From NCBI RefSeq assembly GCF_051388915.1, contig NZ_JBPKBH010000029.1:1-64000 (forward strand): a stretch of DNA of 64,000 nt, in the 5' to 3' direction. The stretch is from Yinghuangia sp051388915 (lineage in GTDB: Bacteria > Actinomycetota > Actinomycetes > Streptomycetales > Streptomycetaceae). This document shows, in pieces, positions 34,377 to 42,986 of this stretch. Each line of letters begins with the position of its first letter. Within the stretch, counting starts at the first letter, position 1. The notes below the pieces were generated by a model, which saw only the letters and a program-made list of their open reading frames with translations, was not told the origin of the DNA and ran no database searches. A program made the translations under genes and the position numbers.

Positions 34377-34809
34377 GCACACGGACGGTCCGGCGGCGGG
34401 TGGCTGGGATGCGGCTGGTCCCGGGGCGGCCGGGGCGGATGCGGACGGTCCGGAGGCGATCGGGGCGGATGCGTCCGGGGCGGGTGCCGCTGGTCCACAG
34501 GCGTTCGGGGCGGAGGCGGCTGGTCCGGGTGCGGCTGGCCCGGAGGCGTCTGGCCCGGAGTACGCCGAGGACGTCGTGCTCGGTGCCGACCTGCACATGC
34601 GTCCGGCCGGCGCCGTGGTGCGTACCGCCGCCCGCTACACCGCCCACGTCGAACTCGTCGCCGACGGGCGCGTCGCCCGAGCATCCAGCGTGCTGGAGAT
34701 CATGGGCCTCGGAGCCCGCGCCGGCACACCCGTCACCGTTCGCGGCCGCGGTACGGACGCGCAGGCGGCGGTCGGCGGCCTCGCCGTGCAACTGCGCGAC
34801 ACGGTTTGA
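34360..34809 (+). CDS. HPr-family phosphocarrier with long low-complexity N-terminus
   Basis: A 149-aa protein. The C-terminal 85 residues are an HPr domain with phospho-His in 'GADLHMRPAGAVVRTAARY' and the regulatory-region phrase 'ASSVLEIMGLGARAGTPV'. Residues 1-65 are repeats of Gly, Ala, Pro, Asp and Glu ('AAGPGAAGADADGPEAIGAD'), absent from usual HPr of about 90 residues. It begins inside dhaM, so expression is coupled. It probably relays phosphate from enzyme I (30285) to DhaM. Confidence 0.88.
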   Translation: MSGSSEHTDGPAAGGWDAAGPGAAGADADGPEAIGADASGAGAAGPQAFGAEAAGPGAAGPEASGPEYAEDVVLGADLHMRPAGAVVRTAARYTAHVELVADGRVARASSVLEIMGLGARAGTPVTVRGRGTDAQAAVGGLAVQLRDTV

Positions 34810-34971
34810 CCGTGTCGCGGTTGCTGTCGCCGTCGGTTGCGGGCTCGCCCGCCGGGCGCGCTGGTTGCTGTTCGGGTGCGACGGGATTCGTGCGCTGCCG
34901 GTGCGGGGTGCCGCCTCCGCGGTGAGGCGGGTCGCCGTCGGCGTGGGCCTGCTCGCCTCAGAACCGCGCGT

Positions 34972-35835
34972 TCAGCTCCTGGTCGCGTCCGGGCCTCCGT
35001 TGGCGTCGGGGTCGGCGTCGCGGTAGCGGACGGACTGGAGATCGTCGACGAAGCGGGTCATCAGGTCGCCCAGGGACACCAGTTCCTGCGCCGACCACGC
35101 CGACAGCACCTCGAAGATGTGCCGGTCGCGGACGTTGCGCAGCCGCCGCACGATCCCGCGCCCCTTCGGCGTCAGGCCGACCCGGGTGACGCGGCCGTCG
35201 CGCGCGTCGGTGGCCCGCGTGACCATCGCCTCGGTTTCGAGCTTGCGCAGCTCGCGGCTGACCAGCGACATGTCCATGTGGGTGCGCCGGGCCAACTCGC
35301 CGATGGTGAGCCCGCCGTCGGCCTGGAGCCGGGAGAGCAGGATCACGGCGGGTTGGGACACCTGCGCGCGGGCCGCGCTCATCAGCTCGCCGTGCACGCG
35401 GCGGCTCTGCTGGAGGCGAAGCAGCCGCTCGACGGCCCCCTGGACCTGCCGCTGCGCGGCGAGCGCGGCGGCGGCGTCGTCGGTGGCCGTCGCTTCGGTG
35501 GCCGTTTCGTCGGTGGCCGTCTCGTCGGTACTGCCGTCGGGCGCCGTGTTGCCGCGGGGGGCCGCGGTGTCGTTCGGGGTCTCGGCGCCGTTCGGGGTCG
35601 CGGAGGTATCGGGTGTGTCGGATATGCCCGGCGTCTCGGCGTCGGGCGGCTTCGGGTCGTCCGGCTGCAAGGGAACGCTCACTCCCGCGTCCTGGTCGGG
35701 GACCACCCGAGCCGGGGCGGGCGGGGTGATCGGTCGGTTGGGCGGCCGGGTCCGTACGGAGCCGTCCGGTGCCGCGAAGTCTACGGCCGAGGACCCGCCC
35801 CGTGTCACGTCCGCGCAGGTCGGCCGTGGGCCCAA
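34972..35835 (-). CDS. MarR-family transcriptional regulator with low-complexity N-terminus
   Basis: Up to 287 aa. The MarR winged helix spans about residues 135-275: 'LSRLQADGGLTIGELARRTH' with recognition helix 'DMSLVSRELRKLETEAM', then wing 'VTRATDARDGRVTRVGLTPK'. The first about 125 residues are Pro/Thr/Asp/Ala-rich with repeats such as ETATDETATEATAT; the true start may be internal (for example GTG within 'DAGVSVPLQ'). It is divergent from an SDR gene, with an ATTGACTC direct repeat between them. Confidence 0.85.
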   Translation of the reverse strand: MGPRPTCADVTRGGSSAVDFAAPDGSVRTRPPNRPITPPAPARVVPDQDAGVSVPLQPDDPKPPDAETPGISDTPDTSATPNGAETPNDTAAPRGNTAPDGSTDETATDETATEATATDDAAAALAAQRQVQGAVERLLRLQQSRRVHGELMSAARAQVSQPAVILLSRLQADGGLTIGELARRTHMDMSLVSRELRKLETEAMVTRATDARDGRVTRVGLTPKGRGIVRRLRNVRDRHIFEVLSAWSAQELVSLGDLMTRFVDDLQSVRYRDADPDANGGPDATRS

Positions 35836-35842
35836 TCACTTG

Positions 35843-35862
35843 ATTGACTCCACCATTGACTC
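35843..35862. promoter_or_regulatory. Direct repeat ATTGACTC, 12-bp period
   Basis: ATTGACTC at 35843-35850 and 35855-35862, between the MarR gene and the SDR gene. Possible binding site for the adjacent MarR protein. Confidence 0.35.
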
Positions 35863-35905
35863 TGTCGCCGGGCGGTGGTTTGCTCCGCGCGGGACGGAGG
35901 TGCGC

Positions 35906-36667
35906 ATGTTTGAACTGCATGGCAGGACCGCGCTGGTGACCGGTGCGGGACAGGGGGTCGGGGCGGGCATCGCCGAGCTGATGGCGCGTCAGGGGGCCGC
36001 GGTCGCGGTCAACGACATCGTGCCCGATCGCGCGGAGGCGGTCGCGGCACGCATTCGCGAGGCGGGCGGGTCGGCGTACGCGCTCCCGTTCGACGTCACC
36101 GACCAGAGCGCCGTGGCACCCGCGGTACGCGGGTTCGAACGCATGGTCGCTCCCGTCGACATCCTGGTCAACAACGCCGGGAACGGCGGCGCCGAGGGCT
36201 TCCGGCCCACGCGCTTCCGCGATTCGGACCCCGCCGACTGGCAGCGCTTCGCCGACATCAATCTCTTCGGCGTCATGAACGCCACGCGCGCGGTCCTCGA
36301 CGGCATGTGCGCGCGGCGCTACGGGCGCATCATCACCATCGCCTCGGGCGCGGGGACGCAGGGCCTCAACATCGGCGTCTCGCTGTACGGCGCGGCCAAG
36401 GGCGGCGCGATCGCCTTCACCCGACACCTCGCCGTCGAACACGCGCGCGAGGGCATCACCGCCAACTCGATCGCGGTCGGACTCATCGACCCGTCCGCCA
36501 GCGGCCGCCAGGCGTCGGCGACGGTGGGCATGGCCAAGGCGATCCCGGTCGGACGCCTCGGCAAGCCGGAGGACATCGGCGCCACGTGTGTGTTCCTGGC
36601 CTCGCGCGAGGCGGAGTGGATCACCGGGCAGACATGGCAGGTGAACGGCGGGTCGCCGACCACCTGA
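35906..36667 (+). CDS. SDR-family oxidoreductase
   Basis: A 253-aa short-chain dehydrogenase. The cofactor motif is 'ALVTGAGQGVGAGIAELMAR', then 'DILVNNAGNGGAEGF', a Ser in 'IITIASGAGTQG' and the Tyr-Lys pair in 'SLYGAAKGGAIAFTRHL'. Asp in 'VAVNDIVPDRAE' suggests NAD(H). GGAGG lies five bases before ATG 35906. It is divergent from the MarR regulator and followed by the second 14-bp array. Confidence 0.92.
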   Translation: MFELHGRTALVTGAGQGVGAGIAELMARQGAAVAVNDIVPDRAEAVAARIREAGGSAYALPFDVTDQSAVAPAVRGFERMVAPVDILVNNAGNGGAEGFRPTRFRDSDPADWQRFADINLFGVMNATRAVLDGMCARRYGRIITIASGAGTQGLNIGVSLYGAAKGGAIAFTRHLAVEHAREGITANSIAVGLIDPSASGRQASATVGMAKAIPVGRLGKPEDIGATCVFLASREAEWITGQTWQVNGGSPTT

Positions 36668-36751
36668 GTGGGGGCGGGGCGCGAGGCTGAGGTCCGAGGT
36701 CCGTTGGGGGCTGAGGGGCCGCGGGCTTCTGCGCTGCTGTGCGTCGCGGGG

Positions 36752-36946
36752 GTTCGTGAACCCGAGTTTGTGAATGAGTGTTCACGAACTCGCGTTTGTG
36801 AACCCCCGTTAGTGAACCCCCGTTTGTGAATCCGCGTTTGCGAACTCGCGTTACGAGCCCGCGTTTGTGAATCCGCGTTTGCGAACCTGCATTTGTGAAC
36901 CTGCGTTCATGAACCCGCGTTTGCGAACCGGCGTTTGCAAATGCGA
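36752..36946. repeat. 14-bp tandem array, about 14 units (locus 2)
   Basis: Imperfect units GTTTGYGAACCCGC with 14-bp period and one 13-bp unit, the same GTT-N4-AAC-N4 unit as at 4930-5183. It ends 118 bp before the P450 start. One unit (GTTTGCGAACCGGC) is identical to the commonest unit of locus 1. Confidence 0.9.
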
Positions 36947-37063
36947 GGGTGCGCGGCTGTTGGGCGCGTACGTTCGTCGGATCGGTGTACGAGGCCTGTA
37001 CTTGCCACCGGAGTTCGTGGTTCGCTGAGCCCCAAAACGCGAACCGTACCGGGGGTAACGCGC

Positions 37064-38386
37064 ATGACGGTCACCGAGGGCGGCGGGAGCGCGGGCGACT
37101 CCGCGCCGGGGCAGCCTGGACAGCGGCGTCCCAAGGCCGCACCGGACTGGGTCAACCTGTCCGACATGGACTTCTGGGCGGGGCCGTTCGGAGCGCGCGA
37201 GGAGGGCTTCGCGCGCCTGCGTACCGAATGGCCGCTGCCGTACTACCCGGAACCGCCGAGCCCGCTGCCCAGCGGTCCCGGCTACTGGGCGGTCACCCGG
37301 CACGCCGACCTGCTGGAGGTCAGCCGCCGTCCCGAGGACTTCTGCTCGGGCCGCGGTGCGACGCATGTCCCGGACTTTCCTACGGAGTTCGCGGAGTTCT
37401 TCGGGTCGATGATCGAGATGGACGACCCGCGGCACCACCGGTTGCGGCGCATCGTTTCGCGGGCGTTCACGCCGCGCATGATCAAGAAGTTCGAACAGGA
37501 CGTCGAGACCGCCGCGGCCGCCATCGTCGACGACGTCGCGGCTTTGGGCGCCTGCGACTTCGTCACCGAGGTCGCCGCCCGTCTGCCGCTCAAGGTCATC
37601 TGCGACATGATGGGCGTGCCGGAGAAGGACTACGGCTTCATCCTCGACCGCACCAACACGATCATCGGGGTCGCCGACCCGGAGTACGTGCCCGAGGACG
37701 CCGACCACCTCACCGTGCTCCTCACTGCCGGTGCCGAACTGGCCGCGCTGCTCACGGAGTTGGGAACCTACCGGGTGGACAACCCGGTCGACGACGTCAT
37801 CTCCGCACTCGTCAACGGCAACGTCGACGGCGAACGCCTCACCGCCGACGAGCTTGCGTCCTTCTTCATCCTGCTCGTGGTGGCCGGCAACGAGACCACC
37901 CGCAACGCCATTTCGCACGGCCTGCGACTGCTCACCGAGAACCCCGACCAACGGGCCCTGTGGCTCGGCGACTTCGAGCGATACGCGCCGACCGCGGTCG
38001 AGGAGATCGTCCGCGTCGCGTCGCCGGTGGTCTGGATGCGGCGTACCGCGACCCGTGACACGGTGCTCGCCGAACAGGACATCTCCGAGGGCGACAAACT
38101 GCTGATGTTCTACTGGTCGGCGAACCGCGACGGCGCCGTGTTCCCCGAGCCACGCCGCTTCGACATCACCCGCGACCCGAACCCCCATGTGGGGTACGGC
38201 GGTCCGGGCCCGCACTTCTGCCTCGGCGCGCATCTCGCCCGCCGCGAGATCACCATCATGTTCCGCGAACTCCTGGGCCGTCTCCCGGACATCCACATGG
38301 CAGACGAGCCGCAGCGACTGCGCTCCAGCTTCATCAACGGCGTCAAGCACATGCCGTGCGCGTATATGCCGACGTCTGGGCGGTGA
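37064..38386 (+). CDS. Cytochrome P450, CYP125/CYP142/CYP124-like
   Basis: A 440-aa soluble P450. The I-helix is 'FILLVVAGNETTRNAISHGL', ExxR is in 'AVEEIVRVASPVVWMRRTA', and the haem loop is 'VGYGGPGPHFCLGAHLARRE' with the Cys ligand. The N-terminal 'GYWAVTRHADLLEVSRRPED' and 'MIEMDDPRHHRLRRIVSRAF' resemble CYP125/CYP142 sterol C26/27-hydroxylases. Side-chain hydroxylation of a sterol or terpenoid is the best guess. GGGGG precedes ATG 37064. No ferredoxin is adjacent. Confidence 0.9.
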   Translation: MTVTEGGGSAGDSAPGQPGQRRPKAAPDWVNLSDMDFWAGPFGAREEGFARLRTEWPLPYYPEPPSPLPSGPGYWAVTRHADLLEVSRRPEDFCSGRGATHVPDFPTEFAEFFGSMIEMDDPRHHRLRRIVSRAFTPRMIKKFEQDVETAAAAIVDDVAALGACDFVTEVAARLPLKVICDMMGVPEKDYGFILDRTNTIIGVADPEYVPEDADHLTVLLTAGAELAALLTELGTYRVDNPVDDVISALVNGNVDGERLTADELASFFILLVVAGNETTRNAISHGLRLLTENPDQRALWLGDFERYAPTAVEEIVRVASPVVWMRRTATRDTVLAEQDISEGDKLLMFYWSANRDGAVFPEPRRFDITRDPNPHVGYGGPGPHFCLGAHLARREITIMFRELLGRLPDIHMADEPQRLRSSFINGVKHMPCAYMPTSGR

Positions 38387-38531
38387 GCCGGGCCGGGCGA
38401 TCGGGCGGACGGCGGCAGGGAAGGGGCTTGGTGGAGCTTGGGCCGAGCGGGTGACTGTGCCGCCCGGCCCTGGGGAGTCAGACGTGCGTCGCGTGCGCGT
38501 GCGGACCGGGGGACCGGCGGGCCGGACGCGG

Positions 38532-39260
<729 letters not shown>

Positions 39261-39610
39261 GCGATCTTCTCCCTTGTCGACACACGTGGCTCTCATCCTG
39301 TGTCAAAAAGGACAATTCTGCCCGAGGGAGAGGTTGGGAGAGGGAGGTGCGACCCACGTGGCGGCGACGCTGTCGCGCGCGGTGCCGGGACCGGGGAGGC
39401 GTTCGGCGAGGGCGGCGTCTCGGCCGGGAACTCGACCTTGTGCCGCTTCCGCGTCGGTGCCGTGCCTGAACGCCCGCACGTGGGTCAACGCCGCGTCCGG
39501 CCTGCGGTGGTCCGTACAGGCCCCGCCGCCCCGGGGCTGCTCAGCGGAAGCGGAGGTGCGGCGATGTGAGGTGGTGCGGCGATGTGAGCGGCGCGTACCG
39601 TACGCCCGGC
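39261..39610. other. Intergenic region without a recognisable gene
   Basis: 350 bp between two reverse-strand genes. Long frames exist because of base composition, but none has conserved features. GTGCGGCGATGTGAG occurs twice with an 18-bp period near 39555-39590. Confidence 0.5.
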
Positions 39611-40114
39611 TCAGGCCGCGACCGGGGCCAGTTTGCGGTCGAGGCGCTTCATGGCCCGGTGGAACGTCGAGCTCATGGCCCACGGCATGAAGCGCAGCGT
39701 GAAGGAGATCAGCGGCATCGGGTCGGCGGCGAACGTCCAGGTCACGCGGGACCCGGTGCCGCGCTCCTCGACCACCCACTCCTCGATCAGCGCGTGGCAC
39801 ATCGGCACCGTGAGGCCGTCGATGCGGTACGCCCAGCGGGTGGGCTCCTCGTGCGCCATCACCGTCTCGTGGAACACGACCGGCTTGACCAGGCGTACCT
39901 CGCGGCGCGCGCCCACGCCGTGGCCGCCGTCGGGCGCCTCGGCGAGCCAGCTTCCGCTGCGGAAGTTGGGGAACCACGTCTTCCAGGTGTCCGGGTCGTC
40001 GGTCAGCGCGGCGAACACCGCCTTCTGCGGCGCGGCGAGGTCCGCCGTCCAGGTGCGGCGGCGCGGTGCGGTCTGCACGAACTCGATCGGTTCGGCGCGG
40101 AGCGAGTACTTCAC
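39611..40114 (-). CDS. SRPBCC-family (START-like) protein
   Basis: A 167-aa polyketide cyclase/START-like fold with the usual opening 'RRTWTADLAAPQKAVFAALT', 'DPDTWKTWFPNFRSGSW', a central 'VFHETVMAHEEPTRWAYRID' and the C-terminal helix 'FHRAMKRLDRKLAP'. Members bind or transform hydrophobic small molecules. The start is GTG 40114 with GGAGG upstream. It shares the 40166 operator with the divergent hydrolase, linking it to the acyl-CoA regulon. Confidence 0.85.
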   Translation of the reverse strand: MKYSLRAEPIEFVQTAPRRRTWTADLAAPQKAVFAALTDDPDTWKTWFPNFRSGSWLAEAPDGGHGVGARREVRLVKPVVFHETVMAHEEPTRWAYRIDGLTVPMCHALIEEWVVEERGTGSRVTWTFAADPMPLISFTLRFMPWAMSSTFHRAMKRLDRKLAPVAA

Positions 40115-40165
40115 CGGGGCCTCCGGAGGTGGCGGGGCGGAATCGCGGATGGACCGCTCAGGCTA

Positions 40166-40180
40166 TTGACGACCCGTCAG
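40166..40180. promoter_or_regulatory. Operator palindrome TTGACG-ACC-CGTCAG
   Basis: Eleven of 12 positions of the CTGACG-N3-CGTCAG motif, 51 bp before the SRPBCC gene and 106 bp before the divergent hydrolase. Confidence 0.6.
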
Positions 40181-40286
40181 ACCCACAATGCGCAACGCGT
40201 CGGGAGCGTGTGGGCGCACGGTCGGCCGATGGCTGAGAAGATCTCCGGGAAGGACGGGAAGGTTCCGCACGGGGAAAGGCCGCCGC

Positions 40287-41054
40287 ATGCCCGCCACGCT
40301 CAACCACCGCTTCGACGGGCCCGAGGGCGCGCCGGTCATCGTGCTGGGCTCGCCGCTCGGTGCCGACGGCCGCGTCTGGGACGCGATCGTTCCCGCGCTC
40401 GTCGCGACGCACCGGGTGCTCCGCTTCGACACGCGCGGCCACGGCGGCTCCGAACTTCCGCCGGGCACGCCGACGATGTCCGACCTGGCGGAGGATGTCG
40501 TGGCGCTGGCGGACCAGTACGCCATCGAGCGGTTCACGTACGCGGGCATCTCGCTCGCGGGCGCCCTCGGTCTCGCCGTCGCCCTCGACGCCCCGGAGCG
40601 GCTGGACCGGCTCGTGGTGTGTTGCAGCGGCGCGAAGCTCGGCGAGGCCGCGGGCTGGCATGAGCGGGCGGCGCTGGTCCGGCGTGACGGTGTGGGGGCC
40701 GTCGCCGAGACGGTCGTCGGCCGCTGGTTCACACCCGAGTACGCCGCGCGCGAACCGGCCGTGGTCGCCGACACGTTGGCGATGCTCCGGGCATGTCCGG
40801 CGGAGGGTTACGCGGCGGCGTGCGACGCGGTCGCGACGTTCGACGCACGAGCGCGCCTTGCCGCAGTGACCGCGCCGACCCTCGTCATCGCGGCGGAGCG
40901 CGACCCGTCGACGCCGGTCGCGCTGTCGGAGGAGGTGGCCGCGGGGATCCCGGGCGCGCGGCTCGTGCTGGTGCCCGATGCGGCGCACCTCGTGATCGTC
41001 GAGAAGGCGGACGAGGTCGCGGAGATTTTGGTCGACTTCCTGAGCGGCGCCTGA
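40287..41054 (+). CDS. Alpha/beta hydrolase, 3-oxoadipate enol-lactonase-like
   Basis: A 255-aa alpha/beta hydrolase like PcaD. The nucleophile elbow is 'FTYAGISLAGALGLAVAL' (GxSxG with Ser), the acid Asp is in 'VIAAERDPSTPVALSE' and the His in 'VPDAAHLVIVEKADE'. The opening 'FDGPEGAPVIVLGSPLGADG' and 'RFDTRGHGGSELPPG' are typical of enol-lactonases. The true substrate may differ, since no other beta-ketoadipate gene is nearby. ATG 40287 follows GGGGAAAGG. Belongs to the divergent pair at the 40166 operator. Confidence 0.85.
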   Translation: MPATLNHRFDGPEGAPVIVLGSPLGADGRVWDAIVPALVATHRVLRFDTRGHGGSELPPGTPTMSDLAEDVVALADQYAIERFTYAGISLAGALGLAVALDAPERLDRLVVCCSGAKLGEAAGWHERAALVRRDGVGAVAETVVGRWFTPEYAAREPAVVADTLAMLRACPAEGYAAACDAVATFDARARLAAVTAPTLVIAAERDPSTPVALSEEVAAGIPGARLVLVPDAAHLVIVEKADEVAEILVDFLSGA

Positions 41055-41285
41055 AGGGGCCGGATGGCGGCGGGCCGGGGCCGTCGCGTTCGGTTGCGGG
41101 ATCTCGACCCCGGGATCGCGGGGACCGGGGCCGGGCCGCCGCGCGAATTGGCCTTTCAACGGGCCCGTTGTCCGCGCCGCGCAGGGAGGTGTCCTGCACA
41201 CGCGGTGGGGTGTTCGTCGCTGGGCTGTTCGCACGGCAACGGCTAGCTTGCGAGCGCTGGTTCTTGCCGACCAAAGGAGTCGCAG
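41055..41285 (+). promoter_or_regulatory. Upstream region of the RiPP precursor
   Basis: The ribosome binding site AAAGGAG (41272-41278) lies seven bases before the precursor ATG. TAGCTT at 41244-41249 could be a -10 box, but no good -35 is visible. Confidence 0.35.
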
Positions 41286-41597
41286 ATGACACACGTCGCA
41301 CCGGTCCTCGACGGGCTGAAGATCACCGATCTGATGGACTCTCCGGCCGTCCCCGCACGTTCGCCGCTCGGCACCGTGCTGCGGACCCAGGTCGGCGCGG
41401 GCGGCTCGACCGGCTTCTCCAGCCACGTGTCGGACGACGTCGAAGGCAGTGGCTTCTCCAGCTACGCGTCCGACGACTCGGCGAGCGGCTTCTCCAGCTA
41501 CGTGTCGGACTATTCCGCGAGCGGTTTCTCCAGCTACGTGTCCGACGTCGCCCCGAGCGGCTTCTCCAGCCATGTGGAAGCCGACCCGCAGCGCTGA
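41286..41597 (+). CDS. RiPP precursor peptide with five FSS(H/Y) core repeats (FxS type)
   Basis: 103 aa. Residues 1-40 look like a leader (MTHVAPVLDGLKITDLMDSP and following). Residues 43-99 hold five repeats beginning GFSS at 43, 56, 68, 80 and 92, reading GFSSHVSD, GFSSYASD, GFSSYVSD, GFSSYVSD and GFSSHVEA; the spacing is 13, then 12, 12, 12. FxSxx-COOH precursors have a single Phe-x-Ser near the C-terminus that a radical SAM enzyme crosslinks into a Phe-Ser cyclophane (family knowledge). Here Phe-Ser-Ser occurs five times, so several rings, or several products, per chain are predicted. The radical SAM gene follows 144 bp downstream, after a hairpin. Confidence 0.85.
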   Translation: MTHVAPVLDGLKITDLMDSPAVPARSPLGTVLRTQVGAGGSTGFSSHVSDDVEGSGFSSYASDDSASGFSSYVSDYSASGFSSYVSDVAPSGFSSHVEADPQR

Positions 41598-41653
41598 GCC
41601 TGCCGGCGCCGAGGAGCATGGCCCGCCGTGCACAAGTGCCGTCGAAGCACCTC

Positions 41654-41681
41654 GGACCGGCGGGCTCCAGCCGGCCGGTCC
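41654..41681. terminator. Hairpin between precursor and radical SAM gene
   Basis: GGACCGGCGGGCT (41654-41666) pairs with 41669-41681 at 12 of 13 positions. A partial terminator here would keep precursor mRNA in excess over enzyme mRNA (inference). Confidence 0.5.
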
Positions 41682-41741
41682 GGTGACGCTCGCCGTCGGC
41701 GGGCCAGGGCGGATCGCCCTCTGTTGGGAAAGGGAGGCGCA

Positions 41742-42986
41742 GTGGAGTTGTTGTCCGCCCCGGCACGAACGCCGGTGAATGCCGAGTGGCCACTGAACAT
41801 CCCGTCACACCGGTCGCTGGGCTCCTTGTGGCGACCGGTCCCGTTTCGGCACTTCGTCGTCAAGGTGCACAGCCGCTGCAATCTGGCGTGTGACTACTGC
41901 TACCTGTACGAAATGGGCGACCAGTCGTGGCGTGCGGCCAGCAAGGCGATGTCTCCCGAGGTCGCCGACCGGACCGCGCTCCGCATCGGTGAACACGCGC
42001 GGGCGCGCCACCTTGAGACGGTGACCGTGATCGTGCACGGCGGCGAGCCGATGCTTGCCGGTGTGCAACTCATCCGGCGTCTCGCCGAGGGTGTGCGCCG
42101 GGCAGTCCCCTCCTACACCGCGGTGTCACTGGCCATGCAGACGAACGGCCTGCTGCTGGACGACGCGAGCCTGGACGCGCTGCACGCGCTCGGCATATCC
42201 GTCGGCGTGAGCCTCGACGGTGACGAGACCGCCAACGACCGCCACCGCCGCCGCGCCGACGGGCGCGGCAGTCACGCCGACGTAGCGGCCGCGATCGCCA
42301 GGCTCCGCGACCCCTCGCGGCCGGGGCTGTACGGCGGACTGCTGTGCACGATCGATCTCGCGAACGACCCGGTCGAGGTCTACGAAGCACTGCTCGCACA
42401 CGCCCCGCCGACCATGGACTTCCTTCTCCCGCACGGCAGTTGGGACGAACCACCGCCTTCGCGCGATGCGGACGCCGCGGTGACGCCGTACGGGGACTGG
42501 CTGGCGGCGGCGTTCGACCGTTGGTACGACGTCGAGGAGTCCGAGACCAGCGTGCGCCTGTTCCGGGACACGGTCGCGCTGGTGCTGGGCGGCTCGGGCA
42601 CCTCGGAGCAACTCGGCCCCGGGCCGGCGACGGTGGTCGTCGTCGACACCGACGGCATGATCGAGCAGGTCGACACCCTCAAGTCGGTCTACGACGGCGC
42701 TGCCGCCACGGGAATGTCCGTCACGTCCCACAGCTTCGACGACGCGCTGCGCCATCCGTCCTTGGCCGTACGGCAGTTGGGGGTTGCCGGCCTGGGCGTG
42801 ACGTGCCGCTCCTGCCGAGTCCGAGAGGTGTGCGGCGGCGGATACTTCGCGCATCGGTATCGAGCGGGTGTCGGATTCGGCGAACCGTCGGTCTACTGCC
42901 CGGACTTGATCAGGTTCATCGACCACGTCAGAGGGCGCGTGGCAGCCAGTGTCGCGGCGGCCAAGTCCTTGAGGGACCAGGCATGA
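41742..42986 (+). CDS. Radical SAM/SPASM peptide maturase, FxsB-like
   Basis: A 414-aa radical SAM enzyme. The cluster motif is 'VHSRCNLACDYCYLYEMGDQ' (CxxxCxxC, about residue 45). SAM-domain phrases 'VIVHGGEPMLAG', 'LAMQTNGLLLDDASLDAL' and 'GISVGVSLDGDETANDRHRR' are typical of the FxsB/anSME-like group. The C-terminal SPASM region has 'TCRSCRVREVCGGGYFAHRY' and a final Cys in 'PSVYCPDL', binding auxiliary clusters. Predicted to join Phe to Ser side chains in the precursor. GTG 41742 is used, with AGGGAGG upstream. Its stop overlaps the next start. Confidence 0.92.
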   Translation: MELLSAPARTPVNAEWPLNIPSHRSLGSLWRPVPFRHFVVKVHSRCNLACDYCYLYEMGDQSWRAASKAMSPEVADRTALRIGEHARARHLETVTVIVHGGEPMLAGVQLIRRLAEGVRRAVPSYTAVSLAMQTNGLLLDDASLDALHALGISVGVSLDGDETANDRHRRRADGRGSHADVAAAIARLRDPSRPGLYGGLLCTIDLANDPVEVYEALLAHAPPTMDFLLPHGSWDEPPPSRDADAAVTPYGDWLAAAFDRWYDVEESETSVRLFRDTVALVLGGSGTSEQLGPGPATVVVVDTDGMIEQVDTLKSVYDGAAATGMSVTSHSFDDALRHPSLAVRQLGVAGLGVTCRSCRVREVCGGGYFAHRYRAGVGFGEPSVYCPDLIRFIDHVRGRVAASVAAAKSLRDQA

